Source: Bog-473 sp963777485
GTDB lineage: Bacteria; Actinomycetota; Acidimicrobiia; Acidimicrobiales; RAAP-2
Reading direction: 5' to 3'
DNA: 64,000 bases
Assembly: GCA_963777485.1 (NCBI GenBank)
Contig: CAVZQP010000004.1
Location: 310,001 to 374,000, forward strand
Below the pieces are notes generated by a model. The model was not told where the DNA came from. It did not search any database and saw only the letters and a list, made by a program, of their open reading frames with translations. Every line of letters starts with the position of its first letter. Position 1 is the first letter of the stretch. Below are positions 16,241 to 23,513 of the stretch, in pieces. A program made the translations under genes and the position numbers.

Positions 16241-17203
16241 ATGTTCAGGAGCATCGGGCGGCCCACCGCAACCGTTGCCGTCTTTTTGGCTTCGCTGACC
16301 GCGCCTGTCGTGGCGAGCATCGTCCCGGCGGGCCCGATCAGCTCCGACCCGGCCGGAGCGGCGGCCTCCTTGTTTCCGACGACCCTGCATGCGGCCGACG
16401 GAAAGGTGACGATCGGGAGCCGGCCAACGGCCATCGTCTCGCTGTCTCCCACCGCGACCGAGATGCTCTACGCGATCGGCGCAGGGAGCCAGATCAAGGC
16501 CGTCGACTCCTACTCCGACTACCCCTCGAACGCACCCCGGACGCAGCTGAACGGCACCGACCCCAACGTCGAGGCCATTGCGCAGTACAAGCCCGACCTC
16601 GTGATCATGTCGGACGAGGCCCCGAGCGTCGACCGCCAGGTGGAGGCTCTCGGCATCCCGGTGCTGAGCGAACCCCCGGCGGCCAACCTCAGCCAGTCGT
16701 ACGCGCAGTTCGACCAGCTGGGGCAGGCGACGGGGCATGTGGCGCCGGCCAAGGCCGAGGTGAGCAAGATCAAGGGTCAGATTGCGCACATCGTGGCGTC
16801 GGTGCCCAAGCCCGCCCATCCGCTGACCTACTACTACGAGCTCGACCAGACCTATTACTCGGCCACGACGGACACGTTCATCGGCGGGCTGTTCCGGCTG
16901 CTCGGGTTGCACAGCATCGCCGATACGGCCAAGGGTGCAGCGGCGGCCGGCGGCTACCCCCAGCTGAACGGCGAGTTCATCTTGAAGTCGAACCCTGACT
17001 ACATCTTCTTGGCTGACACACTCTGCTGCGCACAGTCGCCCACCACTATCGCCGCGCGGCCCGGATGGTCGAAGATGTCGGCGGTGAAAGACGGCCGTGT
17101 GCTCAGCCTCAACGACGACATCGCGTCGCGTTGGGGGCCGCGCATCGTCACTCTGCTGGCGCAGGTGGCCGCCGAGCTGAATGCACATCGGGCTTCTTCG
17201 TGA
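16241..17203 (+). CDS. btuF: corrinoid ABC transporter substrate-binding protein, BtuF-like
   Basis: A 320-residue periplasmic-binding-protein type III (helical backbone) protein with N-terminal signal segment (residues 9-35) and no clear lipobox Cys. The BtuF/FecB pattern is present: RPTAIVSLSPTATEMLYAIG, then IAQYKPDLVIMS and the C-terminal GRVLSLND. ATG 16241 is preferred over ATG 16235 because GGAGG ends 6 nt before it, and that site is the one sequestered by the riboswitch. It captures B12 or cobinamide outside the membrane for the BtuCD homologues encoded next. The stop overlaps the next GTG (GTGA). Confidence 0.92.
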   Translation: MFRSIGRPTATVAVFLASLTAPVVASIVPAGPISSDPAGAAASLFPTTLHAADGKVTIGSRPTAIVSLSPTATEMLYAIGAGSQIKAVDSYSDYPSNAPRTQLNGTDPNVEAIAQYKPDLVIMSDEAPSVDRQVEALGIPVLSEPPAANLSQSYAQFDQLGQATGHVAPAKAEVSKIKGQIAHIVASVPKPAHPLTYYYELDQTYYSATTDTFIGGLFRLLGLHSIADTAKGAAAAGGYPQLNGEFILKSNPDYIFLADTLCCAQSPTTIAARPGWSKMSAVKDGRVLSLNDDIASRWGPRIVTLLAQVAAELNAHRASS

Positions 17204-18300
17204 CAGCCACGGCTCCCGCCCGCCCCGCCGACGTGCCGGCGCTACCCGCACATGAGTTGCGCGGGCCGGGAGTCCGCCACACCTGGGTCCCGATGGTCGT
17301 CGCCGCGGTACTCATGATCGTCGTCGCCACGGTCGCGCTCTGCGTCGGCCCTGTGACGGTGCCGCCGTCCCAGGTGCTGGGCACGCTGCTCGCTCACGTC
17401 CCGCTGCTGCACTTCCACACCAACACCCCCGCGCTCAACCAGGCGATCGTCTGGCAGCTGCGAGCGCCGCGGGTCGTGCTGGCCGCCATCGTCGGGGCGA
17501 TGCTGGCTGCGGGCGGAGCGGCCTATCAAGGCCTGTTCCGCAATCCGCTCGCCGATCCGTACCTTCTCGGTGTGGCGGCGGGGGCGGGCCTCGGCGCCAC
17601 CATCGAGATTGTCTACGGCGGCGATTCAAGCACCCTGCTTCCCGTCTTTGCCTTCGTTGGCGGAGGGCTGGCCGTGGCCGCGACGTATCTGATCGGCGTC
17701 GCCAACGGGAAGCGGGCCTGGGGCTACTCGATCGTCCTCGCCGGCGTCGCCGTGGCGGCGTTGCTCACGGCGATCCAGACCTATCTGCAGCAGCGCGACG
17801 CGCAGCAGATCCGCCAGATCTACGACTGGATCCTCGGCAGCTTCTCGGTGGCATCGTGGTCGGACGTGACATTGATCCTGCCGTACGTGGTCGTCTCGGC
17901 CCTGGTGCTCCTCGCGCACCGGCGCATGCTCGACGTGTTGCGTGTAGGGGAGGAGGAAGCAGGGACGCTCGGGATCCATCCGGCGCGCACCCGGCTCATC
18001 GTGGTGGCCGCAGCCACACTCGGCACAGCCGCCGCCGTGTCCGTGAGCGGGCTCATCGGATTTGTCGGGATCATCGTGGCCCACACGGTGCGCCTGACGG
18101 CCGGCGCCAGCTATCGGATCATCGTGCCGGTCGCCATGGTGGGCGGCGCCGGGTTCCTGATCGGAGCCGATCTGATCGCTCGTACGGTCCTGTCGCCTAC
18201 CGAGGTGCCGATCGGTGTGATCACCGCGTGCATCGGCGCTCCCTTCTTCCTCGCGGTGCTGGTGTCGCGGCGCGGCGGGGTCGGCATGGGGGGGTCCTGA
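17200..18300 (+). CDS. btuC: FecCD-family corrinoid ABC permease, BtuC-like
   Basis: A 366-residue polytopic protein of the FecCD/BtuC family with about ten membrane segments. Family marks include LRAPRVVLAAIVGAMLAAGG, YQGLFRNPLADPYLLGVAAG and the ATPase-contact and late-helix region GFVGIIVAHTVRL. The N-terminal 30 residues are soluble and Ala/Pro-rich. GTG start overlaps the btuF stop; the stop overlaps the ATPase start by one base. Substrate assigned from the upstream riboswitch and the downstream cobamide enzymes; the sequence alone would also allow a siderophore or haem permease. Confidence 0.93.
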   Translation: MTATAPARPADVPALPAHELRGPGVRHTWVPMVVAAVLMIVVATVALCVGPVTVPPSQVLGTLLAHVPLLHFHTNTPALNQAIVWQLRAPRVVLAAIVGAMLAAGGAAYQGLFRNPLADPYLLGVAAGAGLGATIEIVYGGDSSTLLPVFAFVGGGLAVAATYLIGVANGKRAWGYSIVLAGVAVAALLTAIQTYLQQRDAQQIRQIYDWILGSFSVASWSDVTLILPYVVVSALVLLAHRRMLDVLRVGEEEAGTLGIHPARTRLIVVAAATLGTAAAVSVSGLIGFVGIIVAHTVRLTAGASYRIIVPVAMVGGAGFLIGADLIARTVLSPTEVPIGVITACIGAPFFLAVLVSRRGGVGMGGS

Positions 18301-19190
18301 TGGCGCGGCTCGGGACCATCATCCGCTTGGCCGAGCGGCGCCACGGTGGCCGCCTGCCGCGAGGAGGTGACGGCGCCGTTGTCGAGCTCGACACGGTCAC
18401 CGTGCGCTTCGAGCACCAGACCGCGGTGGACGCCGTCTCGGCGTCAGTGGCGAGCGGCGAGTGGGTCGCCCTCATCGGAGCGAACGGAGCCGGCAAGACC
18501 ACCTTGCTGCGTGCCGTGGCCGGGCTCGTCGAGTACCAGGGTGCAATCCGCCTGAACGGCCGTGACGCCGCGCCGATGGGGCGTCGTGAGCGGGCGCATG
18601 CCGTGTCGTATGTCCCGCAGTCTCCGGAGATGCCGGGTGACATGTCGGTGTTCGACTACGTGCTCCTCGGCCGGACGCCACACATCTCGTATCTCGCCGT
18701 CGAGTCGTCCCTCGACGTAGCGCACTGCCGCCAGCTCCTCGACCGCCTCGATCTCCGTCACCTGGCGCGGCGGCACCTGTCCACCTTGTCGGGCGGAGAG
18801 AGGCAGCGCGTCGTGATGGCCCGCGCCCTGGCCCAGGAGGCACCCGTCCTCCTTATGGACGAGCCGACGAGCGCCCTGGACATGTCCCACCGGATCGAGG
18901 CCCTCGAAATCGTCGACGAGCTGCGCCACGACTGGGGCCTGACGGTGGTGAGTGTGCTGCACGACTTGACGTTGGCCGGGCAGTTCGCCGATCGGCTCCT
19001 CCTCCTCGGCGGTGGCACGGTCATCGCGCTGGGCATGCCGGCGGAGGTCCTGGACGAGGCGATACTCGAGAAGGCATTCGGGTCACCGGTGCGCATCATC
19101 CACACAGACGACGGCGAGCTCGTCATCGCACCACGCCGGACGCGATCGGTTGGCAAGAGCAGTCCGGACGGCCAAGAGGAGGCACGGTGA
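18300..19190 (+). CDS. btuD: corrinoid ABC transporter ATPase, BtuD-like
   Basis: A 296-residue ATPase with Walker A GANGAGKT (60-67), signature LSGGERQRVVMARAL, Walker B VLLMDEPTSALD and H-loop VLHD, as in FecE/BtuD proteins. The first 28 residues are an extension not needed for the fold. ATG overlaps the btuC stop (TGATG), and its stop overlaps the cobO GTG. It powers the BtuC homodimer. Confidence 0.94.
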   Translation: MARLGTIIRLAERRHGGRLPRGGDGAVVELDTVTVRFEHQTAVDAVSASVASGEWVALIGANGAGKTTLLRAVAGLVEYQGAIRLNGRDAAPMGRRERAHAVSYVPQSPEMPGDMSVFDYVLLGRTPHISYLAVESSLDVAHCRQLLDRLDLRHLARRHLSTLSGGERQRVVMARALAQEAPVLLMDEPTSALDMSHRIEALEIVDELRHDWGLTVVSVLHDLTLAGQFADRLLLLGGGTVIALGMPAEVLDEAILEKAFGSPVRIIHTDDGELVIAPRRTRSVGKSSPDGQEEAR

Positions 19191-19771
19191 GCACGGACAC
19201 ACCTGAACAGCGGGTCCCGTTGCCGGCGCACGAAAATCCGAAGGAACGCCAGCGTGTGGACTCGGTGCTCATCGTCAACACGGGAGACGGCAAGGGCAAG
19301 TCGACGGCGGCGTTCGGCGTGATGGCGCGGGGCTGGGCTCGCGGCTGGCGCGTCGGAGTCGTCCAGTTCATGAAGAGCGGCGACTGGAAGGTGGGCGAGA
19401 AGAAGTTGGCCGATCATCTCGGCGTGGACTGGTGGACACTGGGCGACGGGTTCACCTGGGAGTCGACCGACCTCGACGAGTCGGCGGCGAAGAACGTCCA
19501 CGCCTGGGGCGTGGCCCGGGAGAAGCTCGCCTCGGGCGACTACGACCTTCTTGTCCTGGACGAGCTGACGTACCTCGTCAATTACGGCTGGGTCCCCGCG
19601 GCGGAGGTGGTCGAGGGCATCGCCGGGAGATCGCCGAAGACGAACGTCGTCGTCACCGGCCGCGACGCGCCGCCGGAACTCGTCGAGATCGCCGACACGG
19701 TGACGGAGATGCACATGGTGAAGCACGCCTACGAGAAGGGGGTCCGCGCGATGAAGGGGATCGAGTATTGA
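19187..19771 (+). CDS. cobO: corrinoid adenosyltransferase, CobO/BtuR type
   Basis: A 194-residue CobA/CobO/BtuR-family enzyme that moves the adenosyl group of ATP to Co(I) of corrinoids. The reversed P-loop GDGKGKST (33-40) and the LVLDELTYLVNYGW segment with its acidic pair are diagnostic, as is the C-terminal MHMVKHAYEKGVRAMKGIEY. GTG start overlaps the btuD stop. In a salvage operon it adenosylates newly imported corrinoids, producing the substrate form for CbiZ, CbiB and CobU. Confidence 0.96.
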   Translation: MSTDTPEQRVPLPAHENPKERQRVDSVLIVNTGDGKGKSTAAFGVMARGWARGWRVGVVQFMKSGDWKVGEKKLADHLGVDWWTLGDGFTWESTDLDESAAKNVHAWGVAREKLASGDYDLLVLDELTYLVNYGWVPAAEVVEGIAGRSPKTNVVVTGRDAPPELVEIADTVTEMHMVKHAYEKGVRAMKGIEY

Positions 19772-20421
19772 GCGGCGCGGTCGCCTCCGAGTTCCGCCCC
19801 TTCACCGGCGACGCCTCCGCCCCCGCCTGCTTGGTGTGGCGGCTCGGCGCACCGATGCGGGTCGCGTCGACGGCACCCGTGGGTGGTGGCATCGGCCTAC
19901 GTGCCTGGGTGCTCAACCTCCAGGTGCCCGAGGGCTACGCGCGGCGCGACACCGAGGTGCATGTGGCCGAGGTGGCCGAGACGCTCACCCTCGAGGGCTC
20001 GGGCGTGGGGATGCTCACGGCGGCCGACGTCAGCCGCGTCTCGCTGTGCGACCAAGAGCCGGAAGTGCGGGTGGAAGCCACCGTGGGGTTGAGCTTGCCG
20101 ATCTGGGCCGCCGCTTCCGATGACGCCCGAGCGCGGGAGATGGCGCGGCTGCCGGGAACCATCAACATCGTGGCCTTCGTCCCGGCCTGTCACTCCGACG
20201 CCGCGTTGGCCAACCTGCTGTGCACAGTCACCGAGGCGAAGGCGCAGGCGTTGGCCGACGGGGGCATTCAAGGAACCGGAACGGCGTCCGACGCGGTGAC
20301 CGTCCTGTGCCCGTGGTCGGACCCGGTCGAGCCGTTCGGTGGCCCGCGTTCGAGGTACGGCGCGCCGCTCGCCCGTGCCGTCTACCGGGCGCTCCGGGCC
20401 GGCATGGAGGCCGGGGCGTGA
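19768..20421 (+). CDS. cbiZ: adenosylcobinamide amidohydrolase CbiZ
   Basis: A 217-residue CbiZ protein: GGGIGLRAWVLNLQVPEGY, GMLTAADV, GTINIVAF and the C-terminal GTGTASDAVTVLCP match the family. CbiZ cleaves the aminopropanol arm from adenosylcobinamide (and in some bacteria from pseudocobalamin) to give adenosylcobyric acid, the entry point for CbiB. Its presence marks the operon as remodelling: foreign cobamides are cut back and rebuilt. TTG start 19768 is chosen because it overlaps the cobO stop (TTGA), in line with the other junctions. Confidence 0.93.
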   Translation: MSGAVASEFRPFTGDASAPACLVWRLGAPMRVASTAPVGGGIGLRAWVLNLQVPEGYARRDTEVHVAEVAETLTLEGSGVGMLTAADVSRVSLCDQEPEVRVEATVGLSLPIWAAASDDARAREMARLPGTINIVAFVPACHSDAALANLLCTVTEAKAQALADGGIQGTGTASDAVTVLCPWSDPVEPFGGPRSRYGAPLARAVYRALRAGMEAGA

Positions 20422-20933
20422 TCACGCTGGTCCTCGGCGGTGCGCGCTCGGGCAAGTCGGCCGTCGCCGAAGCGCTCGCCGCGCGTGGTGGCGCACCGGT
20501 GACATATGTCGCCACGATGGATCCCTCCGGCGACCCCGAGCTCCAGGTTCGGGTAGACGCACACCGCCGGCGCCGCGCTGCATCTTGGGCGACCGTTGAT
20601 GCCACCGACGACCTGGCGGGGACGCTGGCACGGGTGCACGGCACGGCGTTGGTCGACTCGTTGGGTCCATGGGTGGCCCGGTTCGGAGGCGGGGCCGGCG
20701 CGGTCGAAGCGCGTGCCGCCACATTGTGCGGAGTATTGGCGATGCGGGACGGCGACACCGTGGTGGTGTCGGACGAGGTGGGCCTCGCGGTACATCCGTC
20801 CAGCGCCGAAGGCCGCTCTTTCCGCGACGCCATCGGCGTGCTCAACCACGCCGTCTCCGCCGTCGCGGACAAGGCCTACTTCGTCGTGGCGGGAAGGGCG
20901 CTGGAGCTTCCACCGCCAGGTCCGCCGGCATGA
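20418..20933 (+). CDS. cobU: adenosylcobinamide kinase/guanylyltransferase CobU
   Basis: A 171-residue bifunctional enzyme that phosphorylates adenosylcobinamide and transfers GMP to form adenosylcobinamide-GDP. The P-loop GGARSGKS lies at residues 7-14, followed by TYVATMDPSGDPE and RVDAHRRRR, whose His is the guanylylated residue region. A second conserved acidic motif is VVSDEVGLAVHP. GTG start overlaps the cbiZ stop (GTGA). Confidence 0.95.
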   Translation: MITLVLGGARSGKSAVAEALAARGGAPVTYVATMDPSGDPELQVRVDAHRRRRAASWATVDATDDLAGTLARVHGTALVDSLGPWVARFGGGAGAVEARAATLCGVLAMRDGDTVVVSDEVGLAVHPSSAEGRSFRDAIGVLNHAVSAVADKAYFVVAGRALELPPPGPPA

Positions 20934-21655
20934 GACGTGCCCTTTCGTTCCTTACCGTGCTCGGGCGGGCCGACGTGCCGAACGCGCGCACGCTGTCCTG
21001 GTTCCCTGTGGTCGGCGTGGCGGTGGGCGCCCTGGTTGGCGGCGCGTGGTGGGTGGCCGGCCGCCTCTGGCCTCCGGCGGTGGCGGCGCTGGTTGCCGTC
21101 GCGGTCGACGCCGGGCTCACCGGGTGCCTGCACCTCGACGGCCTCGCGGACAGCGCCGACGGCCTCATACCGCCGGTGTCGCGGGAGCGTCGGTTCGAGA
21201 TCATGGCGGATCCGCGCGTCGGAGCCTTCGCGGCGGTGGCGCTGGTCGTCGTGCTCGGCTTGCGCGTGGCGGCCCTCGCGGCGAGTCCCGCCAAGGTGCT
21301 CGTCATCGCGGGGCTGTGGTGCGGTTCGCGCACGCTCATGGCCGCGGTGGCGCGTTCGCAACCGTATGCGCACTCCGAGGGCGGAACCGCCTCGGCCTTC
21401 GAGATGGGCCGGGCGGAGCCGCACCGGGTCCTCGGCCGTTACGGGGTGGCCGTCTACGGCCTGGCGCTCGCCGGCGGGCTCGCCGCGCTCGGAGCAGGCA
21501 GCCGCGGGGTCGGGGTGGTCGCCGCCGAAATCGCCGCCGGAGCGGCGGTGGTCTGGTTCGCCCGGCGCCGACTCGGTGGCTACTCCGGCGACGTGCTGGG
21601 CGCGGCCGGGGTCATCGGAGAGACAGTCGGCCTCCTCGTGCTGGTGGCGCGATGA
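20930..21655 (+). CDS. cobS: adenosylcobinamide-GDP ribazoletransferase CobS
   Basis: A 241-residue membrane enzyme that joins adenosylcobinamide-GDP with alpha-ribazole phosphate, the last assembly step. The catalytic signature CLHLDGLADSADGL, the divalent-metal aspartate region of this family, is intact, followed by five or six hydrophobic helices. It begins on the A of the cobU overlap (ATGA) and its own stop overlaps the cbiB start. Acts in the membrane with CbiB and CobU. Confidence 0.95.
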   Translation: MRRALSFLTVLGRADVPNARTLSWFPVVGVAVGALVGGAWWVAGRLWPPAVAALVAVAVDAGLTGCLHLDGLADSADGLIPPVSRERRFEIMADPRVGAFAAVALVVVLGLRVAALAASPAKVLVIAGLWCGSRTLMAAVARSQPYAHSEGGTASAFEMGRAEPHRVLGRYGVAVYGLALAGGLAALGAGSRGVGVVAAEIAAGAAVVWFARRRLGGYSGDVLGAAGVIGETVGLLVLVAR

Positions 21656-22581
21656 AGGCGAGGACGCGGCCAGCCTCGCCGCGGGTCACGCGTCCGCTCG
21701 GCGCGGCTGCCGGCCTCGGCTTGGACCGACTCTTGCCGGAGCCACCGGGCGCCATCCATCCGGTCGTGCTGTTCGGATTCGTCATGACGTCGCTCGAGCA
21801 CCGTATACATCGTGACCGGAAGGCAGCCGGACTCGTCCACGCGTCGGCCGGGCTCGCTCTCGGTCTGGCCGCCGGTGCGGCCGTGCGCTCGACCACCCTC
21901 GCGACCGCGTCGGCCGTGGCAGGCCGGGCGCTCTCGACGGTGGCGACCGATGTCGGCCGTGCTCTCGACGAGGGCGACCTCGAACGCGCCCGTGGGCTCC
22001 TGCCGGCCCTTGTTGGCCGCGATACCAGCGGCCTCGACGCCGGCGACGTCGCGCGCGCCGCGATCGAGTCGGTCGCGGAGAACACGGTCGATGCCGTCGT
22101 CGCGCCGGCATTCTGGGGGGCCCTGGCCGGCGCACCGGGTGCCCTCGGTTGCAGGGCGGTCAACACGCTCGATTCCATGGTTGGCCACCGCTCTCCTCGC
22201 TACGCGAACTACGGGTGGGCCAGCGCCCGGCTGGACGACATGGTGGCCTGGGTGCCGGCGCGGCTGACGGCCCTCTTGGTCGGGCTCGTTCGGCCGCGCA
22301 CCGCGCGACCAATTTGGCGCGCGGTGCGCGACCAGGCACCGGCGCACCCCTCGCCGAACGCGGGCGTGTCGGAGGCGGCCTTTGCGGCAGCGCTCGGCAT
22401 CCGCCTGGGCGGACTGAACCGCTACGGCGGGCAAACCGAGGAGCGTGTCGTTCTCGGTACGGGCCGGTTGCCGCACCCGAGCGACATCGACGCCGCCGTC
22501 CGCCTCTCGCGCGACGTGAGCGCGGTGCTGGCTGCGATCCTGGTCGGGCTCGGCCTGGTGCACTGGTGGGCGGAACGGTGA
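21652..22581 (+). CDS. cbiB: adenosylcobinamide-phosphate synthase CbiB
   Basis: A 309-residue polytopic CbiB/CobD-family protein that attaches aminopropanol phosphate (or aminopropanol) to adenosylcobyric acid. Family marks are HPVVLFG near the start, the AAIESVAENTVDAVVAP motif, NTLDSMVGHRSPRYANYGW and the late HPSPNAGVSEAAFAAALG. ATG overlaps the cobS stop. It works directly after CbiZ in the remodelling route. Confidence 0.95.
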   Translation: MKARTRPASPRVTRPLGAAAGLGLDRLLPEPPGAIHPVVLFGFVMTSLEHRIHRDRKAAGLVHASAGLALGLAAGAAVRSTTLATASAVAGRALSTVATDVGRALDEGDLERARGLLPALVGRDTSGLDAGDVARAAIESVAENTVDAVVAPAFWGALAGAPGALGCRAVNTLDSMVGHRSPRYANYGWASARLDDMVAWVPARLTALLVGLVRPRTARPIWRAVRDQAPAHPSPNAGVSEAAFAAALGIRLGGLNRYGGQTEERVVLGTGRLPHPSDIDAAVRLSRDVSAVLAAILVGLGLVHWWAER

Positions 22582-23513
22582 CCAGACTCTCGATCCCCGC
22601 CGCCGGCCCTCATGGTGGCGACGGCCCGGCCGTCGCCCGCGCGCTGGGCCTTGCGCCGGGTGACCTTCTCGACCTGTCGCAGTCGCTGAATCCACTGGCA
22701 CCGGACCCGAGGCCGGTGGTCGCGCGGCATCTCGATGCGCTGCGCTCCTACCCCGACACGACCGAGGCGACCGCCGCGCTAGCGAAGGTGATGAGAGTCC
22801 CAACCGATGGGCTGCTGCTGACCAACGGCGGCGCCGAGGCGATCGCGCTGCTCGCGGCTGAAGTGGGCGGCCGTGTTGACGAGCCGGAGTTCTCACTCCA
22901 TCCCCGCGGCGGCGGCCCGCGGTGGCGCTCGAACCCCCACAGCCCCAGCGGGCTGTTGGCCGGCACCGACGAGACGGCCGATGTGTGGGACGAGGCGTTC
23001 TTCCCATTGGCCACGGGGCGATGGACCAGGGGCGACGGCGCGCCCGTCGTGGGCTCGCTCACCAAGCTGCTCGCCTGCCCGGGTCTCCGTGCCGGATATC
23101 TGTTGGCAGACCCGGACCTCGTCGAACGCTGCCGCGCCAGGCAGCCCGCGTGGTCGGTGGGCGGACTGGCCTCGACGGCATTGCCGGAGCTCCTCACCGC
23201 GGTCGATCTGCCAGCGTGGCGCGACGGGATCGCCAGCCTGCGCCATCGCCTGGGCGCCGTGCTGGCGGCGCACGGGCTCGGCGCCCGCTCCTCAGACGCC
23301 AACTGGGTGCTCGTCGACGCCCCCGGGCTCCGCGAAGCGCTCGCGCCCCACGGTGTCGTCGTGCGCGACTGCACCAGCTTCGGCCTGGCAGGCGTGGTGA
23401 GGATCGCGGTCCCCGACGAGGACGGCATCAGGCGCCTCGATCGAGCGCTGTCTGCGGCTGACGTCCGGAGCAAAATTGCGCGGCGGGTCGTCCGGACGGA
23501 GCGCGTGCCATGA
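22578..23513 (+). CDS. cobC: PLP aminotransferase-fold CobC/CobD-like L-threonine-phosphate decarboxylase
   Basis: A 311-residue fold-type I PLP protein. The probable Schiff-base lysine is in VGSLTKLLACPGLRAGY (about residue 163), with the phosphate-binding Arg in PGLRAGY. In this position it should make (R)-1-amino-2-propanol phosphate from L-threonine phosphate for CbiB; the gene is called cobC in aerobic and cobD in Salmonella nomenclature. It is shorter than Salmonella CobD (about 364) and lacks the zinc-finger tail. No PduX-type threonine kinase is seen. GTG start overlaps the cbiB stop. Confidence 0.88.
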   Translation: MTRLSIPAAGPHGGDGPAVARALGLAPGDLLDLSQSLNPLAPDPRPVVARHLDALRSYPDTTEATAALAKVMRVPTDGLLLTNGGAEAIALLAAEVGGRVDEPEFSLHPRGGGPRWRSNPHSPSGLLAGTDETADVWDEAFFPLATGRWTRGDGAPVVGSLTKLLACPGLRAGYLLADPDLVERCRARQPAWSVGGLASTALPELLTAVDLPAWRDGIASLRHRLGAVLAAHGLGARSSDANWVLVDAPGLREALAPHGVVVRDCTSFGLAGVVRIAVPDEDGIRRLDRALSAADVRSKIARRVVRTERVP

